From positions 806,001 to 870,000 of the forward strand of contig KV918761.1 in NCBI GenBank assembly GCA_002049455.2: a DNA stretch of 64,000 nt. Direction: 5' to 3'. Below, piece after piece: positions 35,159 through 46,264 of this stretch. Origin of the DNA: Porphyra umbilicalis. Its lineage: Eukaryota > Rhodophyta > Bangiophyceae > Bangiales > Bangiaceae. The first letter of the stretch is position 1. Every line of letters begins with the position of its first letter. Below the pieces are notes generated by a model, which had not been told where the DNA came from, ran no database searches, and was given only the letters and a program-made list of their open reading frames with translations. A program made the position numbers and the translations under genes.

Positions 35159-36640
35159 CCCTACGGGAAATGCCGGATCAAAAAAGCACGATCTCTTAGG
35201 GTAAGGAAAACTCGATACCCCACCAGGTTGGGAACCGGGGGTGAGACCGAGGAAGGCTCCCCATTGGTCCGATGATGGAAAAAGCACGCCAAATGGAACT
35301 CTGGAAAGGGTCTGTGACGCACCCTGACATATTGTGCGGCTGTCATTGATTTGATTGCATGGCTGCTGTTGATCCTGGGACCATGACCCGACGAATAGCA
35401 TGCCACCATGACGGCATGATGCGGCCTGGCCTCTGTGTCATGGCCAATGGAAGACAGATACGTTTGTCGAACGTGTCATGGAAAGTTTGTATCTTACACT
35501 GCGTGGCGGCGCACGCTTCGCCCCTGCACCCCCCCCTACCAGCCGGGACGCCCGCTTTCCCCCCCCTTCCTCCGCCCTCCTTGATCGCCCCCCCGGTCCC
35601 CCCCACTCCTTCCGCCCCGCCCCGCCCCGGCCTACCCCGCCTCACACCGAGCACCCCGCTTGACCCCGTCCCGCCCCGGCCCCACCCCGCCCAGCAACGA
35701 CACGCCCTCCCTCGCCTCGCCCCGCCCCGTCCCGCCCAGCGACGCCCCGACCCAACCCGCCCAGCTCCGTCCCGCCCAACATCTACAAACCCCACCACAC
35801 CCCGCCCCGCCCCGCCGCACCACACCCCGCTCTACTCCACTCCGCCCTACCCCGTCCCGACCCGCCCCGCCCCGCCCAGCACCGCCCCGCCTTGCCCCGC
35901 CCCGCCGCACCCCGCCGCGCCAAACCCGACCCCGCCCGGCAGCGCACCGCCCCGCCCTGCTCCGCGCCGCCCCACCCTGCCCAACCCCGCCCCACCCCGC
36001 CCTGCCACGTCCCCCCTATCCCGCCCCACCTGGCTCTGCCCCACCCTGCCCAGTCCTGCTCTGCCCCCCCCACCGAGCCCCGCCCCGTTCCGCTGCGTCC
36101 CGCCTCTGCAGATGCACACGCGGCGGAAAACTCATGGTGGGTGCTACAGAGCTGCGTTCTTGTAGTCACGCGGACCACGGCCTGCGGGGCGCGAAGGAAG
36201 CCGTCGGCGGCGGAAGCCGACAGTTTTGAGAACAAAGCCCCCCTGAAGTTGCAGGCCGGATGGGGTGGCCAGGTCTTCGCATGCGGGACACCTGTCCAGC
36301 AATCTACTCCGGCAGTCGGTCCGTGAAGACGGTGGAGCCAGCAGCGGGGACGAATTCATATAGGAATGGAACAGTTCTGTGTCGAGATCAGTCGCGTAGG
36401 CCACTTCCGTCGTCACCCTCTGAAACCCAGGCTACTTGAGTTGGCAGTGTGTGGCCCATGCAGGCTCATTGATTCCGAGTCGGCAGCGATTGTTGTTCAT
36501 CGTCAAGTCGGATCAAACCAGAGACTTCGACTGGTGCGCTCTACTGTCCAAGCCACTTTGGGTAGCGGGTCAACATACGGGATTCTGATTGGCCAGCGCT
36601 AGGGATATCGTGCTTTTTTGATCCGGCATTTCCCGTAGGG
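35159..36640. mobile_element. TIR element with perfect 34-bp ends and 3-bp CTG duplication
   Basis: The left end starts CCCTACGGGAAATGCCGGAT and runs to 35,192; the right end (36,607-36,640) is its perfect reverse complement. CTG stands immediately outside both ends. A short 3-bp duplication fits CACTA/CMC-type or related insertion. Most of the interior is the C-rich satellite described separately; no transposase frame. Confidence 0.8.
35520..36110. repeat. C-rich degenerate satellite (CCCCGCC-like units)
   Basis: About 590 bases made almost entirely of variants of CCCCGCC, CCGCACC and CCCAGC on the plus strand. All frames read as Pro/Arg/Ala repeats on one strand and Gly/Arg on the other, so the open frames are not evidence of a gene. 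Confidence 0.8.
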
Positions 36641-37868
36641 CTGGTCGTCGTGCCGCGGCCACCTCCACCCCCCCGCCCCGCCCTACCACATTATTCTTCC
36701 ATCAGAAATGTATCCTGCGAATCTTTCAAACTCACCACCACTCCGCTCTCTCCCGCTCCTCGTCTCCCCGCACTTGGCCACTCTCACCTCCACCTCCACC
36801 ACCCCCCCCCCGGCCACTCCCACGCACCACCCTGGCCACCCCCCCACTCCCCCCCCCCCCGTCAATCCCTCACACCGCCCACTACTACCAAACACACGAA
36901 CTCCACAGCGCGTCATAATCATACCGTCACCGCATCAAGCTGCCCATGCACCGCATCAAGCTGCTCATGCGAGCTGGCGGAGGGCAAGGGTGAGAACGGC
37001 GCAAAGATGCAGGGGATTCGATTGCCGAGTGGTCGTGGCCAATGGGGGAGTCCAGCGAATGCCACTGGGCGGGCAAAAGCTGGAGGCGATGGTTCCGAAC
37101 GCGACGCGACACCCCAGATCTATCCAATCAGAAGGTAGATTTGTAGAAAGTGATTGTTGATCTATCAATTGATTGGTGGGAGCTCTGAGCGATTCGGTTG
37201 CGCGCCCTTTCATTCTTGGCCGCAATCGCCTCTCGGCCGTCAGAGCACGTGCCTCGCCTCCCACGCGAAGGCGGTGGTTCTGACCGTCGTTGCAGCCTCT
37301 CTGAGCTCGACGTCGGCTTCTCGGACGACGCACTTTGCCCCGTGCACGTCCCTCCCTCCCCTTCCCACAGTACGTCCGTCCCTTGCCTTCCCCTTTCACA
37401 TCCCTCTCTCCCTCCCCTCCTATATGTCCCTCCCCCCCCCCCTCTCACGCTCCTTCTCCGCCCCTCCCTGCTCTTCCCTTTCGCCTCCCGCCCTCTCCTC
37501 CCCCCGTGCACCCACCGCGTACCCGGAGGACATGACACACTTGCAGGTGGATGGGTGCTCCACGATGGGAGCTTCACCAGCCAGTGTAGAGTTTCCGCGC
37601 CCCGGTGCTGGACGGGTCGGTGGTGGCGTGGGGGTGAAGGCTGATGAGATACAAGGAAAACGGGGGGGGGGGGGAGGGGAGGTGGGAGCGAGGAAGGAGG
37701 ACGGGGGAGGCGGTGTCGCTCAGCCAAACTAAGCTACATGGTTTCATAAAATGCTTAGGTCATAAGATCTGCCAACTCTTATCGTCCAATTGTAGTTGAA
37801 AAGGCCCCCGCCAAGTAATGGAACAGAGAACGATTCTCCGTCTCAGTGGCCAACGGGAGCGCTCATCA
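36641..37868. other. C-rich, gene-free stretch inside the long-inverted-repeat element
   Basis: Strong strand bias toward C/T (36,650-36,870 and 37,340-37,510). Short open frames only, none supported. Confidence 0.45.
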
Positions 37869-38060
37869 CGTGGCCATTGATTGGCCAGCAACTGTCCACG
37901 TCTTGCTCACGAGACAGGCCTTTTTGACGTTGAATGTGGGATACTCGAACCACCGTGAATGGCCTTTCCTGGGGGGTAATGCGGATCGCTTCAACCCCTT
38001 TTTTGACGTCAGAAAGAGGGTCGAGTGTTGGGAGTGTTTTTCGATGCTCCCTGACGGCGG

Positions 38061-38988
38061 CCACACGCTGAGCCGACACGGCCCCCCTCTCAGGTTCCGT
38101 TTCCGCCTGCCAGGCACTACCGACGTTGACAATGGTGCGTGCCCTGGTAGTTCACCGTCCCGGCTCGGCCGGGACGCAACGGTGGCGGCACACCGGCCGC
38201 GCCCGCCCAGCGTGGACCCCCCCCACCCATTGACGCCATGGCGGCCGTCCCGGTCGGCGCGCTCCCCACCGGATGTGGCGGTGGTGGCCCGCCGCCTGCC
38301 GGGTGGGCCCTTGTCCATGTGCGGCGGCGGCGATTTGGTGGGGACGCCTGCCGGCCGGCCCGCAGCAGCGCGGGGCGGCGGGCGCCCCGCGGCGTCGGCG
38401 GTTCTTTTGCGTCGCGGGCCGCCTGCCCGCGACGCGTTTGCCAACCATCCACGACGCGATGCCCAATGCGTGCTGCGTCGGCTGTCCGCCTTTTTTGGCC
38501 GCGGTGGTGACCGCCCCCTTTTGGTGGGCGTGGCCCGTTTGGTGGGGGGGGGGGGTGCGCGCGCGAGCAGCGCCCGGCGAGTAGACGGTGTGGCGGTGAT
38601 GGACCGGCACCCAAGCGGACGGATGGGGCGGCGGCGGCGGGCGGACGGGCGGGCGGGCGGGCGGCATTGTGCCGGTGCGGGTCGGCAGCGCGGCGGTCGG
38701 GCGGGCGAGGTGCGGTTGCGGCGATGGGCGGCTTTGCCGGTAGACATTGCCGTCGGAGGTTTCGGCAGCTCCATAAGAGGGCGGCTGGCGGCCCCCGTCT
38801 GACAACCACTCCCCGCCCTCCATCTCCTCATCCTCACGCGTCCGGGGTCTGGCTTGTCTGCCGACCAGAGAGGGGGGTGGTGCACGCAGTCACGTCGAGC
38901 CCCAACAGCCGGTCGTCGCCACCCCGTCACCCAACCTCCTCTTGACTTTTCTTGTTCCGCTCCCCACCCACCCCCCCTCCCCGTCGTC
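38061..38988. other. GC-rich upstream region of the secreted-protein gene
   Basis: Overlapping open frames on both strands without domain signal. The promoter and 5' leader of the secreted protein presumably lie at the right end, where CTCCCCACCCACCCCCCCTC precedes the ATG. Confidence 0.4.
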
Positions 38989-40197
38989 ATGGCGCCCAAG
39001 GTGCGGTCGACCAAGGCCGCCGCCGCCCTCCTCGCCGCCCTGACCGCCGCGCTGGCGGCCGCCGCCGCCGCGTCGGCGTTCAAGGTGCCCCCCGGCTCCC
39101 AGTGCAAGTGCGTGCAAGCGGCAACGGCCGGGCGGTGCGTGACGGTCGTGCGCGCCGACGGGGCGGGCGGCCACACGTGCACGCGCGCCGCCGACGGTGC
39201 CGGCTGCACGCCGCCGTGGGAGTGCGTGACGGCGGGCGCGACGCACGTGTGCGTGGCGGCCAAAGTCGTCACGTCGTGGCGGTGCGTAGGGGGGAGCGCC
39301 GCCGCCGGCGGTGGCGTGTGCGCGTGCACCGAGGAAGCAGACGGCGGCGTGTCGCTGCACCCCGTGTCCAAGGTCGGGGGGGGGGGCGCGCGCTCGGGCG
39401 GGGGCGGCGCCAAGCCGCCGCCGACCACCCCGACGCTGACGCCGACGCCGACGCCGACGCCGTGGACGCCCGCGTCGGGGGCGGTGCCCGAGCCGCAGGC
39501 CGAGGCGTGCCTGGCGGCGGGCGTCAAGGTCGCCGTCAATGGCAAACCGTGGGCGTGCGCCAAGTCGATGAACATTGGCCGCCGCACCGCCGCGCAGGCG
39601 TACGCGTTCAAGGACTACAAGCAGAATGGGTGGTCGACGCCCGACGATTGGGTCAACCTCGCCGTGCTCCGCGACGCAGCGTCCCGCCTGTACCTGTGCG
39701 TGACGCTCGGCAGCGCCCGGCGGACGGACGTGTCCACGTGGCGGGCGGCCAAGTCGACGCTCCGCAGCGCCACGCGCAACGCGTTTTACGTGCAAGACGA
39801 CCGCGCGGCCAGCGGGCAATACGACTCGTACGGGGTCAAGGCGGCCGGCGCGGGCTCGCGGCTCACCACCCAACACACGTGGGCAGACTACAAGACGGAC
39901 GGGTACTGCGTGGATGTGGGGGCGGGGTTGGACGCCACCTTTTACGACCTGTCGCTGCTCAAGGGCGTGGCGTTGGCCAACGTCAATGCCGCGGCCATGA
40001 CGCCGTATGGCAAGGTGGCGAGCTGGAAGGGCAAGGCGCTCAAGCGCGAGCGCTCGACCGCGGGGCTGGCGTACGACAAGCAGCTGCGGGTGCTGCCGGC
40101 CAAGGCGCAGGCGGCGGCGTGGAAGGAGGCGCGCAAGTACGGGCAGCCGCCAAAGGCGGCGATGCAGGTGACGCTGACGCCGTCGTGCTCGTGCTAA
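38989..40197 (+). CDS. Secreted Cys-rich protein with Thr-Pro linker, 402 residues
   Basis: The ATG at 38,989 opens MAPKVRSTKAAAALLAALTA, a basic then long hydrophobic Ala/Leu run ending near ASAF (about residue 31), a good signal peptide. Residues about 35-130 hold about a dozen Cys in small spacings (CKCVQ, GRCVTVV, HTCTR, GCTPPWECV, HVCVA, WRCVG, VCACT), suggesting a disulphide-bonded extracellular module. A Thr-Pro repeat (about 143-165) is a typical O-glycosylated linker. The C-terminal part (about 170-402) is a separate domain with WACAKSMNIGRRTAAQAY, NGWSTPDDWVNL, RLYLCVTLGSARR and TWADYKTDGYCVDVG, ending SCSC. I do not know the family; a cell-wall, matrix or secreted binding protein is the likeliest role. 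The frame is clean throughout and no intron is needed. Confidence 0.8.
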   Translation: MAPKVRSTKAAAALLAALTAALAAAAAASAFKVPPGSQCKCVQAATAGRCVTVVRADGAGGHTCTRAADGAGCTPPWECVTAGATHVCVAAKVVTSWRCVGGSAAAGGGVCACTEEADGGVSLHPVSKVGGGGARSGGGGAKPPPTTPTLTPTPTPTPWTPASGAVPEPQAEACLAAGVKVAVNGKPWACAKSMNIGRRTAAQAYAFKDYKQNGWSTPDDWVNLAVLRDAASRLYLCVTLGSARRTDVSTWRAAKSTLRSATRNAFYVQDDRAASGQYDSYGVKAAGAGSRLTTQHTWADYKTDGYCVDVGAGLDATFYDLSLLKGVALANVNAAAMTPYGKVASWKGKALKRERSTAGLAYDKQLRVLPAKAQAAAWKEARKYGQPPKAAMQVTLTPSCSC

Positions 40198-40620
40198 GGC
40201 GGCGGGCGGGGCAGGGCGGGGCAGGGCGGGGGGAGGGGTGCCAACAGCGACGGGAGTCGGGGTGGGCGGGTGCCCGGCCCGCGTGTGTGGCGGGGGAGGG
40301 CGGGAGGCGGCGCCGCCTTGCGGCTGCTGCACGACCTTTTTCCGACACTTGTTTTTACTGTTGTCTGGATGGACGCGTCTGGGTGTCGGCGGCGCGGCTT
40401 TGGGGGGAGCCGGCGGTGCGTGTGGGGGGTGTTCTGGTCTGCGCAGCCCGGCGGGCCGCTCGCAAGCAAGCCTGTTGTCTTGGACTGGATCGTTTTTCAA
40501 GATCAAGTGGCCTCTTGTCGATGCGCTGAGGTGGCTGGTCTGGCAGACGAAAGGCTGCTTCTCCCAGTCTGGCAGGGAGCTTCCACTATAGCAAGGCGGG
40601 GCGTACTGTACAGTAGACCA
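40198..40620. other. 3' flank of the secreted-protein gene
   Basis: A tandem GGCGGGGCAG motif (about 40,200-40,235) directly follows the stop codon. No gene supported. Confidence 0.45.
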
Positions 40621-40803
40621 TGTACAGTACGTACCCAATATTATTTGCCCACCCTCGAAAGGCGATTGCGGTCGTCAATGGTATTGGATAATCGGCCTCT
40701 CTGGCCCTGATCTGCGGGACTTGAGCGTGGAGCGTTCACCCGGTGACCTACGAAGAAACGCCCCCAGCTTGTCACCAGCGGATAGAAACTCACCAGAACC
40801 ATC

Positions 40804-41079
40804 ATGGCGGGATGTCGAAGGACCCCCATCACCCCTCTGCAGGTAGGTGCGATCAAGGAGATGGTCGCCAACAAACAGCTCAACGACGACATGGCAACGT
40901 CCATCAGCCACAATCGAAGAACGGATGCTTACGTCGCTACCGCCACTCGGGGGTATGGCGGGCTGGCTGACAATGTAAACAGGGGCAGGACAAAGGTGGT
41001 GAGTGAATGCGAGCTGCCCGGGCTCCGTCTGCTGGAGCAGGACGCCCCCTTCGCCAGTCTGGCAGAAAATAACGAATAG
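40804..41079 (+). CDS. Short frame in the Tc1-like relic, possible transposase N-terminal fragment
   Basis: 91 residues from a true ATG. The segment ITPLQVGAIKEMVANKQLND with SISHNRRTDAYVA after it recalls the helix-turn-helix start of Tc1/mariner-type transposases. There is no catalytic DDE/D part, so if it is one, it is a remnant. It could equally be a chance frame. Confidence 0.25.
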   Translation: MAGCRRTPITPLQVGAIKEMVANKQLNDDMATSISHNRRTDAYVATATRGYGGLADNVNRGRTKVVSECELPGLRLLEQDAPFASLAENNE

Positions 41080-41398
41080 CACGATGCCGAGAGCACCAAC
41101 ACTGCTGGAGGGCCCTCTCCCCCCCACTTGTCTTTCCAAACGATGCAGAAGGCCGTCAAGAGCCTTGGATTGTCATCTCGTTCTCCTGCCAAGAAAGTTC
41201 TCCTCGTCTGCCAACAAGGACACACGCCTCGTGGACGAGGAACCGCGGGTCGGGGACCGACCACTGGGTGTTGGTCTTCTTCTCCGACAAAGGCTCCTTT
41301 GTAGTGCGGCAGCAGCAAGCGCGGCTTGTGTGAGGCCGGTCTCGGCAACCGTGCGCATTGGCCACGGATAGGGGTGGACAAGTAATATTGGGTACGTA

Positions 41399-41530
41399 CA
41401 GCCGTTCTCCCAAAAATCCCGCACTCCAACTGTTGCAAAAGAGTTCCAAATCGGCCTCTGCGGGGTCGTAGCGGCCGATTTGGAACTCTTTTGCAACTGT
41501 TGAAGTGCGGGGTTATTGGGAGAACGGCTG
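41399..41530. mobile_element. 132-bp foldback MITE with TA target duplication
   Basis: Almost entirely one inverted repeat: the left arm begins CAGCCGTTCTCCCA and carries GCAAAAGAGTTCCAAATCGG; the right arm is its complement, with a loop of about 15 bases. TA flanks it at 41,397-41,398 and 41,531-41,532. Deleting it restores the right end of the surrounding TIR element, which proves later insertion. The RNA could form a long hairpin. Confidence 0.9.
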
Positions 41531-41546
41531 TACTGTACAGTCAGTC

Positions 41547-43168
41547 TCCATCCGTATCCCACCCTCTGGAAGAACAGGTGTCGTTGCTGTGTTGCACGGT
41601 CACTTTCGAATACTCATGTAGCCCGCTAGTCCGGAGCCGCACTTACTGATTCAAATGCGGAATGTTGACACTGAAGGAGTTGATCTGACGTCTTGCAACA
41701 CGCGTATCCGACTCCGCGATCTGACGCTCTTGTCTCAAAGCAGCAGGGAAAGAGATGCTGAGGCCCCTCCAGATGACCAGTGTACAAGTCTTTAAGCACC
41801 CAGACAGTCCAGGACGTACTAGGGCTTGCTCATGGACACTCTGGACGACTTCCTGGCGGTATGAGGTCTCCATCGGGACGGATGTGGAATCGATTGCGAT
41901 CCTCTTGCAATCGTAGTTCTCGATCTCAAATCGACCTCAGTCCACAAGCAACGACCAATTTACGAAACGGAGTGAGTTCCGTCCATATGCCAGCAGGCCA
42001 GCATCCGGACGGGATATGGACGGAGACTGACTGTATCGCTCTGCCCGAATTCACCGGACCCACGAGATAGCCTACCAGGGCGATGCGCGCCCTCCAATGC
42101 TTGCGGTGCTCACCCTTCCCTCCTCTAACGTTCTGTCAGGCACCTTCCAGGAACTCACCCTCCGCCTCCGCGAACGTGTGCCCCGAGGCGACGTAGCCGA
42201 TCGCGTCGGACAGCTTTCCCCTGGCCCCCACGGATCGGCGAAATGCCCACAGGAGGCGCTCTCGAATCGTCCTCAGTGACCTACTGTCTAATCCTAGGGA
42301 CGCCAGGGGGCATCGTGGGGCGCCCGTCAGGTTGAGCGGGGCCGATGCCACTCGGCACTGAGCCATCCGGTCATAGGCGCTTCACAAGGACACTTATGGC
42401 ACCCGACTGAGGCAACGTGAACCGGCTGAGCGGCGAGCTCTTGTTGCCATTCAACACATAAAATGTGTGCCGGTCTTCAGAGGCGCGTGCCGCGCCTGCG
42501 GTGGTCTCGTTTAACTGCGTTGGGCGACCGGCCGGCACCCGCTACGTGAAGTCGGACACGTGCGGCGATGAAGGGCAGCTGGCGGTGGACAGGAAGATGC
42601 TGCTCGCGGCGGCACAGGAACGTTGGATAGGGCCTCTCAGTTCAAGCTGGGAGCAGCCTCTGGTTGGTTCCTCCATGTCGGGTCAGTGCGCTGTATGTTT
42701 CGGAGAGCAGCAGGTGAAGAGCAGACGCACATGAATGTGGACATCTATCCGTTTGGGGGCGTCTGGCTTCGACGACGGCATAAAGTAGCCCGCATGCTGC
42801 TTCTGGCTCACTCGCCCAGCTGTATTTTTTGCATGTGTAAGGACAGACACAGCTCTTTTTCGAAACCGTCCGCCAACCGGGCCACGCCGCCCCCCCCCAA
42901 CAGTGCCAACGTGAGACCCCCGCCCATGACGACGCCGCTTGCCCATCCGACCCAGCACCCGCTGTCTGTGTGCACGCCGTGTCTCTGCACGCGCTGTGCC
43001 TGGTTGGAGTTCGCCGCCCGCTCGCCACCGCTGGCATAGGTTTCTGGGTTTCGGTCGTCCCATTCCCTGTTGCGCCCCGCTACGTCCTCTCTCCCTCCCT
43101 CGCATCTCTTCCTCTTCCTACTTGCGGTCGGCCGGTGCGTCCTCCTCCCCGCTCCTCTCCCCGCAGCC
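41547..43168. other. Gene-free stretch; promoter of the small zinc protein at its right end
   Basis: Nothing coding supported in 41,547-42,900. From about 43,070 the plus strand is strongly pyrimidine-rich, and CTCTCCCCGCAG stands two bases before the ATG at 43,169. The latter looks like a splice acceptor, so a 5' UTR intron is possible. Confidence 0.4.
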
Positions 43169-43800
43169 ATGGGTGGCGGTAACGGCGCCAAGTCCAAGAC
43201 CAAGCGGGAACGCAACGCAACCAAGCCCGCCAAGGGGGGCAACACGTCGCAGCTAGGTGCCAACCTGAAGGCTATGTCTATCATCTGCACGGTGTGCAAG
43301 CAGGTGCGTTTTGGATGTAGTATCGCGGTCTCCTGTTGTGTGAGAGCGGCGGGCGGTTTGTCCTTTCGTTGGTGTCGCGGCGTCTTTGTCGGCGTTTGGT
43401 GCAGGCCGGACTATCCGGTGCGAGCTTCATCTGCCGCTATGACGCCTACGATGTGACCTGTCGGTGGAGTCCAGGTGGCGGTTGCGTATAGTTGCTCCAT
43501 GCGTGCATGCACCGCAGCCATCGGGGTTTACGGTTCCTTCGCATGACCGAATGTATACGATGCTGCTGTTGGGTGCGCCTGATGTTGCTTTGTCTAACCG
43601 TGATGTCATTCCGTCTGCTAGCATTGGGCATGAGTTGTGTTCGCGGCTGCTTGCGTGTTTCCGTGTTCGGCTCTGTCCATCCCCCCCATCCACAGTCGTT
43701 CATGTGCACCATGGCGGAGGCGTCGCTGCGCCAGCACGCGGAGAGCAAACACCCGAAGTCTACCTTTGAGCTGTGCTTCCCGTCCTTCGGAAAGGCGTAG
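43169..43800 (+). CDS. Small C2H2 zinc protein of the At2g23090/ZNF706 type
   Basis: Two exons, 43,169-43,303 and 43,696-43,800, encode 79 residues; donor GTGCGT, acceptor CCACAG, phase 0. The start MGGGNGAKSKTKRERNA is the basic N-terminus of the plant/fungal At2g23090-like family, followed by SQLGANLKAMSI. The zinc site is split by the intron: ICTVCKQ at the end of exon 1 and LRQHAESKHPKS in exon 2. The family ends, as here, in a short CFP segment (ELCFPSF). These conserved proteins are small, basic and probably bind nucleic acid; the animal relative ZNF706 is linked to stem-cell regulation, but function here is not established. The intron retains no open frame. Confidence 0.9.
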
Positions 43801-45293
43801 GCTGGCGCCGCGGATGCGCCAGCGCGGTGCGGTTGTATGTGGCCGACTGGCGAGTGTGCATGCCGACAAGTGTTTCGCATCGTTGCAATTTGTCCGTTGT
43901 TTTCTTTCTTTTTTTCTTCGTGCTCTGGTCCCCGTCCTCCTGGCCTTTGCGGCCACCCCTATGGCCCTGCTCCTCACCGCATGTAACGTCGTCTGGTGCG
44001 CGTTTTGCATGTGTGTCGTGACCGCATTGCCACAAGCACAACACCCAGACAGCGCATCCTGCCATGGCCCTGGGCCTTTTGTGTGAGCGGCGGCTCGTTC
44101 TCGCAGCAGTACCAACTGGGCTAGGGCTCAGATTGTGCAGACTGTGCCGCGGTGATTCGTGCGCATACGATAGTTGTGTGCCTGTCTGGCACTGCCCATT
44201 GTTCTTTGTTGCTGCACCTTGCTCGTGTCCCAAGGGCATGTTCCGTCAGCTTGCCGTCTGCATCAGCTTTACCCCTGAAGTAGAGCGTCCCATGTGGCAG
44301 ACCGGGCAGCCACCAGAACCAGACGCCAGCGCTGCCGAACTCTGAAAAACACATCAGTTCTTGAGGGGCACGGAGAGCGATGGCATGCTCTCCTTAGGTC
44401 CCACTCCGCTCTACTCTACCCTCCCGCGCGTTACAAACACTGCGGTCAATGGTAACCAGCAAAAGCACATGAAAATAGCCACATGAACCCCGCCAGTCAG
44501 TCGCAGATTCCTGCAAGCATCAAGCGAGGAGCCGGCAAATGAGGTATTCCAACCGACCATGTGCCCCGAGGTTGGCATCGCTGCGCATGTGACCAACGCA
44601 ACCGTGTCGACCCTCAGCAAAGATGGCAGCGCGGACCGCCGACGGGGGTGAGCCCGCCGACGATCAACAACGCTGTCACCTGGTACATACATGTCTCAGC
44701 ACTGCGGGTATCAAACCACTAAGTCCGCCCGTATGCTTTTCTCGTCATTGGATCGAGGGGGAGGGCACAAGGTGCGCCAGTGAAGGGAGAGCCCACAGCG
44801 GTCGCGTCGAGAAATGCGAGCCACATACCTGAAACGCGAGATGGCTCACCGCAACCAGACAGCGTCAGTAATCAGCATCTTGCTGTATGTGAGAGTAGAG
44901 GGGTACCGGGAGTATCACGGCGGCACGCGGCCGCCGCTTCCTCACCGCCGCCGACGCCGACGGTTGTTCGAGAACGACGTCTCAACTTTTAAGGCGCAGC
45001 TCATGCGCCCTGTGTGAATTTACGTTGAGTAAGAAAGATCAAATGCAGTATTTATTGATGATCTGTTCCACGTGGCGGCTCGAGCAGGATCTGCGATGGC
45101 CGTGCTGCGTCAGCTGGCTGATGCTCATGCTACCTACGTCCCTGTCGTTGCCACTCCACTGCGGTCACCGCTGCTGCTGGAGACACCTTACCGAGCGTCT
45201 GCGTATTCCACGTCCTTCTTCTATTATCCTTTCTCCATTCCCAAGCATCTTCCCTGGTCGCCACGCCCTCCGTCGTCTGCTTGCGTGCAGACC
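43801..45293. other. Gene-free stretch
   Basis: About 1.5 kb of ordinary composition. Short frames on both strands, none with a start, domain or splice context that I can support. Confidence 0.4.
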
Positions 45294-45739
45294 ATGGCCT
45301 TCCTGCCCCCGCCGCCTCTCGGCGTCGTCACCCCCCGCCGCGCCTCCGTCGGCGCCACCAACCCCTATCGGTTCGCCCCCCCCCCCCCCTCCACCACCGC
45401 CGAGCGCGGCTCCCCCCAACCGCTGGCCTCAAGGAGAACGTTGCGCAGCTGCCGTCGACGGCGCACATTGCGCGGCTCGACGTGACCGTCACCGCCGCCC
45501 TGTCGGCGACGCCGCTGTCGACGCGCGCGACGATTGACAATGTAGACGGCAGCCGCGCGTCCGTGGCCATCTATGCGGCGATTGCGGCAGACGATATTAT
45601 TGCGGTGCCACAGGCGGAGGAGGGCCTCCGCCTGTACGCCGAGGCGGTTGGGGACGGCGGGAAGCACCCCAACATTGAGATCCTGCAGCAGGTCGCCGCG
45701 GGAGAGACCATTGTGGAGATTACGAGGGTGCTGGCGTGA
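45294..45739 (+). CDS. Hypothetical protein, frame change at a C run
   Basis: ATG at 45,294 (MAFLPPPPLGVVTPRRASVG) begins a Pro/Arg-rich N-terminus of organelle-targeting flavour. After a 13-C run (45,376-45,388) the sensible frame changes and continues LKENVAQLPSTAHIARLDVT, ATIDNVDGSRASVAIYAAIA, EEGLRLYAEAVGDGGKHPNI and ETIVEITRVLA to the stop at 45,739. The second part looks like a compact alpha/beta domain of about 100 residues. The family is not recognised. The break may instead lie at CTGGCCTCAAGG near 45,430, so the exact joint is uncertain. As with its neighbours, a mis-called homopolymer is the simplest explanation. Confidence 0.5.
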
Positions 45740-46234
45740 GCAAAAGGAAGTCCGCAGGGGAGTAAGGGGTGAAGGTTGGCGCAAGCGGGTGAGGGGCAGA
45801 CGCTGAGATTGAGAGAGAGCAGCCCGTCATGCGTTGGCGGCATGGAGCTGTTGCCTTGATTTGTCCGACCACCTGCCTGAAAAAGCTGCGTTCCAACGGC
45901 ATCTAGCTGAGAATGGTGCTCGCAGGAGCGCTGTCGGAGAGGCGCGCACAAGCGCCAATGCCACTGGCTCCCGTGCTGCTGGACCCCCGCTGGACGTTTG
46001 TTTCTTGTCTCTCCCTCTTTGCCCGTGTGGGATCAAGCCGTGGGATCCCCACACTGTAAGACCACATCGTGAGCACCACCGCGCGCTTTCGGTTGGGGTG
46101 GCAGAGAGACACCTGCCGCGATCCGCTGACGGCTGTCCGTCTCCCGCCCGCCGCGCATCCGCTGCGCCCCCCAGGTCCCCCCACGCCTTGCTCCTGCACC
46201 AGGCGCCCGCCGGTACCCTATTGTTCCCCGCCGT

Positions 46235-46259
46235 CCCCCCCCCCCCCCCCCCCCCCCCC
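46235..46259 (+). repeat. 25-C homopolymer just upstream of the ALG14 start codon
   Basis: Unbroken C run ending five bases before the ATG at 46,265. The complementary G strand could form quadruplexes. Confidence 0.8.
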
Positions 46260-46264
46260 TCCCA

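Larger units (their letters stand above)
34800..38060. mobile_element. Element with long (about 175-bp) inverted repeats
   Basis: About 34,812-34,985 and 37,869-38,045 are inverted copies (for example ACACTCGACCCTCTTTC and GGCCTGTCTCGTGAGCAAGA) at roughly 85-90% by eye. Between them lie the nested TIR element 35,159-36,640 and C-rich DNA. No transposase is visible. The outer limits are approximate. Confidence 0.65.
40621..41546. mobile_element. Tc1/mariner-like relic with a nested foldback MITE
   Basis: The ends are inverted: TGTACAGTACGTACCCAATA onward at the left (40,621 to about 40,652), and its complement at the right once the nested MITE is removed (about 41,371-41,398 plus 41,531-41,539). 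The outer duplication is unclear because the flank repeats TACTGTACAGTA. A 91-codon frame (40,804-41,079, MAGCRRTPITPLQVGAIKEM) has the flavour of a helix-turn-helix transposase N-terminus, but this is weak. Confidence 0.55.

Noticed and set aside
35520..36110. Pro-rich protein frame
   Set aside because: It is a translation of the CCCCGCC-like satellite; all frames are open.
39418..39485. Thr-Pro repeat as a separate microsatellite
   Set aside because: It keeps the frame and sits between two domains of the secreted protein, so it is best read as a linker.
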